Assembly (NCBI GenBank): GCA_013399875.1
Contig: VXAZ01002275.1
Coordinates: 540 to 64,539 of the forward strand
Source: Gymnorhina tibicen
Taxonomy: Eukaryota > Chordata > Aves > Passeriformes > Artamidae
Length of the DNA: 64,000 nt
Direction: 5' to 3'
The first letter of the stretch is position 1, and the number at the start of each line of letters is the position of its first letter. A model generated the notes under the pieces. That model was given only the letters and a program-made list of their open reading frames with translations, ran no database searches and was not told the origin of the DNA. This document shows, in pieces, positions 9,170 through 20,785 of this stretch. A program made the position numbers and the translations under genes.

Positions 9170-11495
9170 TTCAGGCAGCCAGGGCACTCAGTAGTCTTGC
9201 AGCAGCAGAACTTATCAGGGAGGGGAAAACTCCATCTGGGGAGCGGGGAGGTTTTCCTTCATGAGGGACGTGGGCATTGCTTCCATTCATCCTAGGGCCA
9301 GACAACAATTATGGCCTCGTTTTTCTAGCATGACATTTGCTGCTGCAGTGTCACTGGGAGGCAGTGAAGCAGTTTGTCACCCCCAGCTGCCCCCAGACCC
9401 CACAGCGCATGGGAAGCATGGGCATGGAGCTGGACAATTGCTCTCTCACCCCCCTGCACAGCTGGGAGGAGGCCAGCTATGTACTGCCATGGCTGCTCTG
9501 CTTCTGCTAAGTGTGCCTCCTGCAGTGGGCTGGGAGCAAGCCTGAGTGCCCCCTCTGCAAGAGGAGGGTGACCTCCATCCTGCACTCATTGTGGAGGGAT
9601 TACAACATTGAGGTGTGTCATTCCACCCCATGGGGCACCATCGGACATGTTCCACCTGAGAGGAGGAAGTCTCTGATACTGAGCTGCCCCCAGTCTCCAC
9701 ACTCTGGCCATCAGTGGGAGGACAGCCACCTCCAGTGGCTGAAGGTGAGTACAGCGACTGGAACTGCAAAATGGGTGAAGTTGTACTTACTGATGAAAGC
9801 TTTCATTTTTAAAGGAATTTAAAAAATACCCCAAATCTAAACTAAAAAGAATGGACAAGACTATGGTCTATGTTGTTCTACTGTGAGGATGTGAGTGATC
9901 TAGAGAAGGAGGAAAAGGAGACGTTTTGGTACAGGTGCTCCTCAGCACAGCTGGCTGCAGGAAAAGGTGTCCCTGCTATGGACTGTGCTCAAGTGATCTC
10001 CCCTGCAGGGAGCTGTGATCAAACTCATGTGTTGTATCAAACTCACGGAAAGTTTAACGCATGATCTCCTGAGCACTTAGCTGTCCCCAGTCTCCATTGC
10101 CTTGCAGCACTATCAGACATGTTCCACCTGAGAGTAGGAGCTCCTACTGCCCCCAGTCCTCATAGCACTGCAGTACCCCTGCCATCAGCCACGGGGTCTG
10201 GTGAGCGTCTCCCACATGTCTCGGCATCCCTCTTCTACCTTGCTGTTCTCCACCACCTACAGTTGTGGTTGCATCAGGAGCTGGGGCAGCTCTTTGAGGA
10301 AGGTAGGAAACAGCAGCAGTGTAGTGCCTGGTCCCATCCAGCCTTGCACTTCTTTGGCCTGAATGAGGAGGCTTTGTTCCAGCTTCTGTGGGCCTCCCTG
10401 CACAGGCACACAAGGAGCTTTGCCCACCAGCTTACTGACACCATCATACACAGGCTCAGTGGGGAGGCCCAACATCAGATGGGCCTGGAGGACAGCAACA
10501 CAGCTGGAGGGTGGGAGGAGAGCCCTCATACTTTCCCTGGCCCTGATGCTACCCAAGGGGGTCTCCCAGGCCAGCCTTCATGGCATCCCAGCAGCAGCAT
10601 TCTGTCCCTGTTCCCACCCATGGGGAGTGAGAGGGGGCCTGGGAGAACCCAGAGGAGGCTGTGCCTGGATGTTCCATGTGCAGCTGGCCAATGAAAGCTC
10701 ACCTGGCGTTTCTCTCCCGGAAAGGGAGAGCCAGCAGCTCTGAGGACCCTTCCCTGGCCTCCAGGAAGACACCCCACCATGCAGTGACAGGGCGAGACTG
10801 CACCAGGAGCCAGCTAAATCAGTACAGGCTGCAGCTGTATACACCAGCCCCTTGTGGTCCCAGCCTTCCAAATCTATTTAACATTTATTAAAAGAAAATG
10901 AAAGCATGAAAACTGCAGAAAACATTTCAGTATTACTAACTAACGCTAGTGGTGTTGGTCTCCCCACTTACACTGTTTTCCTCCCCTTTCCTGGTGCTTT
11001 GACCACTGATTTCTCACGTGTTCCCTGAGCATTACAGGTTTGCATTTCTGCAGTTGATTCCTTGGCAGACATTTCCAGCCAGAGTAACTCCACGGTCAGC
11101 CCATGCCCCACTGATCACTCTCACAAGTCCTCCTCCATGCACCCTGTGCCCTGGGATGCTCTCCCACCAGCCTGCACTGCCCGCTGCATCCTCACTACAG
11201 CAGCACCCGAATCTCTCCTCCTGCCTGGAGTCACAACTTGCTGCTGCTCTGTGTTTCAGCCCAGGGTTGTACCCTGCCAAGGCAGGAACCCCAAGAAATT
11301 CAGCAAGGGGAAGTGCAAAGTCCTATCCCTGCTTTTAGTGAAAGAGAAGTGGGTGAACGTGCAGAACAGGCAAATGAGAAAAGAAAGGCCCAAATGATGG
11401 ATATCATTTATTCAAGCCTTTGTTTTCCTTGCCTTTCTTTGGGTGGTGAATAAAATTGTGGTAAGGAAAGGGAGCCAGGCTTTGTGCAAAATCCC
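9170..11495 (+). repeat. Segmental duplicate, copy B (TOPORS-like pseudogene unit)
   Basis: Direct repeat of 1990-3755. Within it, 9381-9610 differs from 2201-2430 at only 4 of 230 positions by eye with no gaps, while the flanking parts are visibly more diverged. Copy B keeps about 1.17 kb (about 9866-11036) that copy A lacks, and has the empty site where the solo LTR inserted in copy A. Confidence 0.85.
9418..10694 (+). pseudogene. TOPORS-like RING-finger pseudogene, copy B
   Basis: The RING part begins at the ATG at 9418 and has the same in-frame TAA (9508-9510) and the same lost zinc ligands as copy A. A 2-bp deletion near 9612 (GAGGTGTGTC against GAGGAGTATGTC in copy A) adds a frameshift. 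Downstream, 10119-10694 is open for 191 codons and contains LHQELGQLFEE, then LNEEALFQLLWASLHRHTRSF and QLTDTIIHRL. This resembles the helical C-terminal domain I recall from avian TOPORS-like proteins. The phrase GACATGTTCCACCTGAGAG occurs twice (about 9648 and 10114), which points to a small internal duplication. The gene as a whole is broken. Confidence 0.75.
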
Positions 11496-12179
11496 ACAGT
11501 GGGCAGCTGGGGAAGAGGGCACTCAGAGCAGCTCCCTGCACCTGGTGGAAGTGATTGCAGGAAGGGGTGCATCAAAAACGGACAGGAGATTGGCTATTTT
11601 CATCTGTTCAAACTTTTGCACTATTGAATCTCCCCTGTCACCTCTGCTGGGAGAAAAGGCAGGTGTGTGCCACAGGTGCTTGCTGCAAGTTGCCCTGGCA
11701 GCTGGGAGAGAGCAGAGGGGGACACAAATTCATTTTGCCGGGAAACAGCTCTAGAGGCACTCGAGTGCAAGCACTGGAAACACTGCAGCCGTGCTGTCTC
11801 GAGTTAGGTACAATATGTGGAGATGTGGAAAGCATCTCCGAGGCAGCACACTCCCCCTTCTTGCAGTACACAGACAGCTGTGTGCGAGGATCACTTGCAT
11901 TTGCTCCTGACCAGGGAAAGGCTCAGTGTGTCTAGCTGTATGAGTCCAAAGGAATGTAACCTGTTCCTTTGTGTTTGGATTTACTGACCTAGCACTGAGC
12001 TGATTTGGCTGCTGGGGACTGGAGAAGCACATGAGCAAATGCACTTCTCTCCCCTGGTGGGAAGCTGGTTTGATGCCTTATTACCATAATTGCCAAATCC
12101 TTCAGTCATTGCAGGCTGTCTCCAAGACTTCATCCTCTCTCACCCTCTGCTCAGGAAGGAGAGCTAGCTTATTTTGACA
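11496..12179 (+). promoter_or_regulatory. Region upstream of CHRNA8 exon 1 (putative 5' UTR and promoter)
   Basis: No repeats are recognised between the duplicated block and the proposed start codon, and there is no CpG island or clear TATA box. An in-frame TAG at 12165-12167 closes the reading frame just before the ATG at 12180. The base at -3 is A, an acceptable Kozak context. The transcription start cannot be placed from sequence alone. Confidence 0.35.
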
Positions 12180-12258
12180 ATGCTCACAGAAAAGTGCTTG
12201 GCATTTGTTTATTCTGCACTGTATCTCTGGTCATCCTTGTTCCTCTCACTCTTTAAAG
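12180..12258 (+). CDS. CHRNA8: CHRNA8 exon 1 (signal peptide), candidate
   Basis: ATG at 12180 opens 26 codons plus one base, ending AAAG|GTAAGC. The peptide is [20 protein letters not shown] followed by FLSLFK, with a hydrophobic core typical of a signal peptide. The exon ends in phase 1, as exon 2 requires, and the joined codon G+TC gives Val before SQQGE, the same place where alpha-7 has Val-Ser-Leu-Gln-Gly-Glu. An in-frame stop at 12165 lies upstream. It is 79 nt against 55 nt in human CHRNA7. It was chosen by phase, signal character and donor quality over 15.7 kb, so transcript support is still lacking. Confidence 0.6.
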
Positions 12259-15200
12259 GTAAGCTCATCTGTGTTTGTCCAAGGCTTTGCTTTTTTTTTT
12301 GTGGTTTGGTTTTTTTGTTGCTGTTGTTTTGTTTGGTTGTTTCGGGTTTTTTTTCTAAATGCTAGTTACATCCTACCCCAACTCTTATTTTTGGAAAGAG
12401 TTGTATCTGCTTGTATTTTGAACTTCATTAGAGTCCCAGGCTGATTTAACTGACTTTTGTAGTCAGTTTGGTTAAGTTTGTGGATTTTACATTGCTGGGC
12501 ACATTTTTTAAAGAAGGGAGAGGTGTGTGGGTTTGTTTTTGTGGTTTTATTTTTCAATTAAAAGTAAGTAATTTTAACTTGAAATTAATTGAAATGGTTG
12601 TGTTTCAAAAGAAGTATGTTCTCACTTTCTTTAAAAATTCAACCTTTCCGTGGCTTTTTGAGAACAGGAAATTATAACTTCAGCTGGACAGAATGACTTT
12701 GAGAACCCTGTAGGTGTGTGGATGAAATGGTGTTCTACAGAGAAAAATGAGCAGAAGAAAATTCGTAACTGTTTACTTTCTGTGCATCATTTAGGAGGAT
12801 TAAATCTGTATAAATACATAAATTTACTATTTCTGATTTGTTTTTATTAAACATACTCTTAGTGTGCTTAATAAGAAACAGTCCAGGCAGAGATGGATAT
12901 ATAAGTTGGAAATACCTAATAAAATAGTAATGGGCTTTTGTAGTCTGAGGTATCACCTCTGACCAAGCTGTCTTCTGAAGTTTCAGCGTGGTGCAAACAA
13001 AAATAGGATCTGTGTGATTATTTCAAAACATGCAGAATTGCAAGGCTGATAATAAAGTGTTTTTAAGTGAGAATGTTGAAATAGCCACAATCCTGAAAGA
13101 TGTTAAGTATTCCACACAAAATGTGCTTTTATGGCTCCCGTTCAGCTGAAACATACATGCCTGCAGCAACCAAAAATTCTAAAACTGAGTATTCCAGGTG
13201 TGAAGGACCATGTCTTGTTTCTCATGATTTATATATAAAGCAAGACTGTCTTTTTAAAGCAGAGGAAGTGGTCCACCTATTTCGGAAGTTCAGGGGCACA
13301 GGAATCTTGCATATATGTGATGTTGCACTGGACTGTTCATGCCACATAGATAATTCCTCATTAATTTATCTGAAGCTGGAAAATGTCTGGACATTTCAGA
13401 TCCACATTTCATCTGCCTAATGTAGCACTGGTACTGCAGAAAAATGTTTCCCCACCGTGCTAAATTAAGAATCTTGCTATCTTCAAGACATTTCTGTGCT
13501 ACTTTAGGAGCTGAACTAACAGGCAGGTTATAGCATCTAGTTACAAGATAAATAATTTTGTGGACAATCCCATTTTGAGAAGTTGTGTGTCATGTAAATC
13601 CTGCCTTTTAAATAATGAGTAATCACTAATTCGTCAGGGGGGATGCTTTGTTTCTCTCAGCAGCACATGAAGACAAACTGCTTTTATAAATAATTCAGAG
13701 GATTTTTTGTTAGGTTCTTTTACCAACAGCTTACAAGTATGCACTTCTACAGACAACTGCTAAAGCAGAATAAAACTAATCTCTGATAAAGTTGGTCTGT
13801 AACTGGCCTCTGATTTACAGATTTTTTTAACTATAAAAAAAAAAGGGAAAAAACCCCCAGAAAGACCTGGAAATTGAGCAGCTGGGGCAGAAGAGAAAAA
13901 AGTCAAGATGATCTTAGCATGTTATCAGTAGCAGAGTTTTTTAACAGTAACTCCAGATGAACTCGCCCTGGGTTCCTTAGTTCACTGACGTGGAAGTCAC
14001 AGCAAATTCAAATCATAGCTAACGTCACTCTCACATAGTGCTGCGTTGTTTCAACATTGTTCATAACAATTTATCAAGTACTGAAAACTCCTGTAGGGTT
14101 GTTTGACAGGAAAGTTGTGACAAGAACTAGGTAATAAAAACCAAACAAAAACAACACATGAAGAACTCAATTTTTTTTCCAGTTCCTCAACTGTCTGACT
14201 TTACTTGCAGTAATGCTAGGAGCCCCAGTAGTCATGTCATTTAAGCTAGATAATTGCAGCCCTCTTTCTTGAAGAGCTGGTGATCATTTTTTTGGGACAT
14301 GGGCCTTAAGAAAAATCAGGAAACTGGTTTTCAACCTTCTGAGATCCCAGGTGAAATCTCTCAGGGTCAGACATCCCTTCCAGGCTGGCGACAATCCCTG
14401 AAGGAGCACCCAGAATGTAGAAGGACCCAGTAAGTCTCAGCAGCTACCTAACAACCTTGGGTGGAGGGACTTGAAAACCCTGGTCCAAGGGGTGATTGGA
14501 AAGGAGGGATCAGACCCATTCCTGCTCCTTTTTTTTGAGTGTGGTGCCGTCTGAGAGATAAGGTGCAGACCACCCTGCAAGGATGTTCTGAGAAATGTGT
14601 CGCAGTGAACACAAAGGCACCTAGCCTCTCTGAGCAGTTACCTTCGGCTCAGGGCACAGGTACCTACCAGGTTTGCACAGCCAGGAAAGTTAAACACACA
14701 CTTGGCTAGTCTCCAGTCAAACCATGTATTCTAATTATATCCTTTTTTATTTCTCAAGTGAGACCATTACAGTGCCCACATGCTGCACAGAGCAGAGTCA
14801 GACCTCTTGGTTTCTTTGCTCTGTACAGACTGCCATCAGGGTCATATCTGGCCATATGGCTTTGAAAAGCCCAACGAAGGCAAAGGCAAACTGAGGACAG
14901 TGACCTTCCTCTGCAGTCTGGTGGGAATGTAAGTGCTCAGCTGTATGGGACAAATCCTGTGGCAGGGGATGCTGCAAGTGAGCTAACCAGCTCAAAGATG
15001 TAAATGATGAAGTAATTCAGCCTGACTTGGTGTACTCAGCTGGTCCAAAGCAGCTGTTCTTTGGCTCACTCACAATACAGAGTTGAATTGCTGTGCTACA
15101 CCTATTTCATGCTTTCTCACACCTTTGCTTATTTCGATGAGCTCTAGTGATCACATCAGAACACAACTGATGACCTCTAGGAGCGAATCCTCACAAATTT

Positions 15201-18200
15201 CTTAGTTCACTTCCATGCAAGCAAGTGCTGTTTCAGCAACAGCAGAAGTGTTGGCAAGACAGCCTCAGAAGGCCAGGTTCTGCCGCCAAGCTACAATTTC
15301 TCTAATGTGAGCTATTTAGACTGAGGTGACATGAGTTTAGAGATCTGTGTAGTAGGAAAAACAAAGAATGTTATTTAAATACCTATATATGGAGTCTAAC
15401 CTTCAGGCCTCAGCTGTGTAGGCCTGATGGAACTGCAGTGATGTGTGTTAATCAAACTCATTTACTCCAAAGAGACATGGTTGAACAGATAAAAGGATTC
15501 CCATGCCTTAATAGAGTACAGTGTAATGTCATTGATAATTTAGGTGGTTGGTGAAGTAGCTCTACTTTTACATCTCATAGCTGCTATCACAGTAGAACCA
15601 GGTGTGAAAGTTAGATAATTTAAAGTCTTTCATACCCTTAATTAGAGATCTGAAGGTTGTATTCACCTCAGCTCTCCAAATTCTCTGTGTTGATGCACTG
15701 AAGGATACAGTTTCAAAGATAACAATGCAGCTGGAGCATATTTATAATAGAAAAGATATGAGCTAGGCCTTAGCTTGTACTGGTAGGTCTTTTCTTCCAT
15801 ATTGATGGCAAAAAAAGATGCCACACGTGCAACTTGCAGAGATGGGAAATGGCTGTCAGATCCCTGCCATTCCTTTAATATCTAATAGCACAGACACTAG
15901 GGCTGATCACCCTGAATGCTGAGAGAATGCTAAGGCATCAAGTATGCATGGAGCCAGAGGGAGTGAATGTACTTGTCCATGGCACATGCACATATGCTCT
16001 GTGATCAAGAGCACTAGTGCCACTAATATGTGTCAATACACTTAAGACAGGCAGGCAGGGTCCTAGGCAAACCCCTATTTCCTCTGAATTACTGTCTGCT
16101 ACAATATCTTGCTGTACACGCTTGCTTCTTGAGGTTGACTTCTCAGTTCAATGAACCAGACCTTGTGTTCAGTCACTAATCTTCTATGTGCATTCACTGG
16201 CACAGCTCTAAGGCTGATCTGTATTATCATAGGCACAGCTGCGACAGTGGAGCTGGCCCAAGCTTCTGAGGAGTTGCCAGGCTTCAGGAAACTTGGAGGT
16301 ATTTCTGTGCACATTTGCTGATAGTGATCTGAGCTAAATCTTGTGTTAACTCTTCTCAAATATCACTGGAAAAAGTGGGAAGATCCAGAAAAAGCACCTG
16401 GGTCATGACGTCACTAGTGCCTATTGTTATATGCACCTATTGGTATAGCACTCTACACGTAGGGAGCGATCCAGAAGCAGATACAGTGCATGAGAAAGTA
16501 GCACCCATCTGGTCTTTGGGATGATGCCAGATGGCATCTTGGGAGCCTTCAGCCTTGCTCCAGCTCAGAGGGTTTTCTAATGGTCTCAGAGCAGAAGTTC
16601 CCATTCCAGGCAGAGGATTCATCTCCTAAAGACAGCTTCAGAACACTTTTTTCTCTCTGGTTTATCTTCCTAAGGCATGCAGAAAAGAACATGAGTTAGT
16701 GATGGTGGTAGCATATACAGTTTCATTTGTATATGAGAAACAAGGAGGGAGATACAGTCTCTTCAGCTGTAGGGTGTGATTAAAGTAGATCAAAACCCTT
16801 TGCATCAGTTCTGATGTGGTTGGTTGAAGATGTCTACTGCCTAGAGATCCTGCATAATCTAATTAAAAGATCAGATCTGACTGAGACGGGTAGGGCTAGC
16901 ACTGGCAATCAGTATCATCCCAGGGAATGAGAAAGGTAGACAGGAGTTTATGGCTGTTTTGGAACACAATCCTGAGGAAATAGGGCTTGAAGAAAGAGTT
17001 TTGCTTATCACATACTTCCTGCATTGAGCAAAACAGCTAATGAGAAGGCTGAGACCAGAACCAGGTGGAGTGTTTGGAAGTAAGAATCTCCCCAGCCAGG
17101 GCTTGCAATAAGTCAGTAAATTGCAATGGAAGGAGAACCTGTAGTCATACATGAGTACTTATGCATGAAACAGTGAGGTGCAGGTGTCTCTGTCTTGCCT
17201 TGCTATCAACTGGCTTTGCTCAATTAGGAAATCTGTGGTTAATCGAGTGCTGAAACAGATGTCTGCAAACCTGGTCACCAGTCAGAAATTGATATTTTTG
17301 GCACTTACTGCATTTCAGAAGGTTGAAGAGAAAGCCAGAGTCCTCACTTCTATTCTTAGTGCAGCATAGATTTGGACAGAAAAAGTACTTAGAAGAAAGA
17401 GGCAAGCTTGAGGAGGTCTCATTTCTCACTGAGGGCTCAAAGAGGCTGAAGTCAGTTTGTAGACTGGACTAAGACAGGGCACTGTGTTCCCTAAAGCTCA
17501 GCTGTGGTCACATGGAAAAGCATCACTGGTTACTTAATCTTCACCATGCCAAGGGAGAAGATTAAGTTGTAAATTGGACAAGATGTGTCTGTGGCAGCTG
17601 AGGTGAGAGAGGGTCTGATCTATGCAGATTCATATAGTGGTAGAATAATTTGGCTGGAAGGGACCTCCAGAGGTTGCCCACTCCAACCCTTCTTCTGTAT
17701 TGGGTTGCTGTCTGAGAAGTCAAGCTGCAAACATCTCCAAGGACAGTGGTGTTCCCTATGCAGAGTACCCTTGAGAAAAAAAAGGCTCCCTTAGTACTGT
17801 GGGAATGCCCCGTCATGCAGCTTTATCTTATCAGTGCTGTCCCTGTGCACCTCCCAGAAGAGCCTGCCTTCTTCATGATGGAACCCTTCCTCATGGAAGC
17901 TGAAGGCAGCCAAAGGACTCCCCCTTGTTTTCTCATCTCCAAGCGGATGAGAGGCGTATCTCTTTTATCTCTAATCTGTCTGCTGTGTTACAGCAGCCTG
18001 TTGTCTCAGTGGCCCCCACTCCACTCACTCCAAGGGATCAGTGCAGTCCTATGGAGGCTTCATGACACAGAGCTAACTGCATGTCATGCAGTGGGTCTCA
18101 CTGAGCGCAGGCTGGCTGTAGAGAATGATGCTGCTTAATGTTGTCATCACCTCTGAGTCAGTACACTTGAGAAAAACCAAAAGTAGGAAGTCACGTAATG

Positions 18201-20751
18201 ACGCAGATAATATATTACGTAATTCATAGCCATCTTGTGCGGGTTTTTTTGAAGAACGTGCAGAAGTGAGAGAGCCGTCATGGCAACTGATGGAGTGCTT
18301 TCCCTTTAATATTGTGTCATATTTGAAAGGTAGTCAGCGAACTGAAATCCAGCTTGAGCAATTGTAACAATGGGAAGAAGAGATCAAAACTTAAATCAGA
18401 ATTTGCTGGATAGTTTACTGTTCTCACTGTTTCAGTTGGCAAGTAGGCAGCAAGGTTGAATTGAACCTGTTCGTGTTCAGGCGTCACACACAATCCATAA
18501 AAGGCAACTGGGCAGCTCCAGGAGCTCCAACCAAAAGATTTGCCTTTCTAGTATAACCAAACAGCTGTCCTGAAGCATACTCTCTGCAGTAGCATTTCAT
18601 TCAAGGTCTAAGCCTTCTAATGTAATTTCCAAAGATATTAGAGTCACCAGTTATAATTTAAATTTACTGGACTGGTAACACAGCTCAAGCACTTCAGCAC
18701 TCCTGGCACCATCAGATCTACTTATGTGTTGCCTGATGCTGTCAAAGAGGAGGCAGCAGGGTAGAGAAAAAGTAGATCTAAGGGAAATAGGTCTGTGGGT
18801 AAGGAGAAGAGACATCTTTCTTGAGAGGAGGCCTCTGTCATGTATAGGCAAATGATTTCACCTTTGGGTCAAAATTCTCTAGGCAGACTCAGGAAGTCTT
18901 TGCTGCGGAATACAAGAGGGCAGCCCAGAGAGCACAGGATCACTTTCTGCTTTTCAGGCTCATTCTGGTCTCAGAGACCGAGCATCCCGTATCTGCAGGC
19001 ATTGGTACTGTATTACAAGATGACAGTCATGCTCCCCCTGGACACACGGTGCACCAGTTCTAATTTTGTTTTGTCTGCACTGACATAATTCAGGAGCATT
19101 AGACTGAAGTTACCAAAGCTTAAAATCAACAGAGTAAAGACAGGACAAAATCAGGCTCCCCAGATCGTCATTGTCTAGAAGTACCTCAATTTCACTCTGG
19201 TTCACTTCTGCTCTTAGTCAGGATGAGTGACTCAGCCAATGCAGGTTTGGCTGGCAGGGTGCAGCAGGGAGAGACCAGTATTTCATATACCCACTGATCC
19301 AACAAAACCAGGACCTGAGCCATGTACCCAAGGAAAAGACAGTATCATCTAGTGTTCTGAAAACAGATCAAGGCTAACCAACACTCAGCTGTCACTGTGC
19401 TGTTGTTACTTTTAAAGTCTGGGGAAAAAAATCAAACAACAAAACAGATGTAAGCTTTTAAGCCACTTTATGTACATATAAACAAATCTGGACTGAATCA
19501 GCCAAAGCATAGCACATACAGTTTCAAGTGTCCTAGGTCAGATCTCCACAAATTTTGTTTGATTGGTCACAAGTCAAATTTGCTCAGAGCCAGTCATTTA
19601 CTTCATCAAGACAGTATTAGAAGCAGCTTTTCTCTTCAATGTGAAATAAATTCAGACTCCTTACTGAGAATTTTCACACCCCTTCATCTCTTTCTCTTTG
19701 AAGACCTTAACCACCAAAGCCTCAGACTTCTTTCTCACCTCATGATAGGTGTCTTATGAAAATTTTGCTTCCCATGTGAGAAACTGTTTCAGATTTAGGA
19801 AAATAGATCTCTGTATTTCCCAGTTCATGTACTAAGCACTGAACTTATTAGCAGCCATTCAAGGTGCAGTCAAAATTTTCATCAGACTAACCCCCATCCC
19901 TTTCAGAGGGCTCTTACACTATGTTTCTCATTATCCAGCATTTGAGTTCTGATATTGTAAAGACAAACTTGGAACTTTCTTTGCATTCCCAGATCCGTGT
20001 TCACTTTGGACTTTTGTGCCTTGCTTGGGCCTTGCAGCCAGTGGAGCTCTTGCCTTGTTCATGGGCAACAGCTGCGGCTTGAGTGATGTCGGAAAAAGGC
20101 GGGAGAAGCCATCTCTAGCCTTGCCTACTGCATCCTCAATGCTTTTGCTGCTTAGCTTTGCTATGCAAGTACAGGTGGCAGGCTGGCAAGGCAAAAGTTC
20201 ATCGTTTGGGAAACTAGCTGTCTCTGGGATCATAACCAGATGATGAGCACTGCAGAAGGAAAAAGGGAAAGAAGCACTGCAACATCTCTGAGCACACCAG
20301 GCAGTTCATTTTCACAGTATTATTGTCTGTATCATTTCCACTCCAGCCTGTTATCTGCACTGCCCAGAGAAATTAAACCCTGTTACCACTGCTTCATTAA
20401 CAACACACTGAGGCAATGGTTTAGAGGCAATATCCCTCCTTCACTTTTGAACCACAAAAAAAGGGAACATGCCTGTGGCTAAAGAATAGCTCTTGGAATC
20501 TTTGCTCTCTTAGCATCTTGGGACAAAATGATTTCTTTTTCTCTTCCTGGGAAGTTAGTATATCTCAGTGCATAAACTGGGGAAACTAACCAGAAGAGGC
20601 CGATTGCTGCTCAGGGGTGGGCTGGGCACAGATCCGTGGGTGGCAAGCAATTGTATTGTGCATCATTTCTCTTCTTTGGGTTTTATTTGCATCTCTCTTT
20701 TTGTTGTCTCCCTTTTCATTATTATTACTACTGTTGTTGTTGTTGTTATTA

Positions 20752-20785
<34 letters not shown>

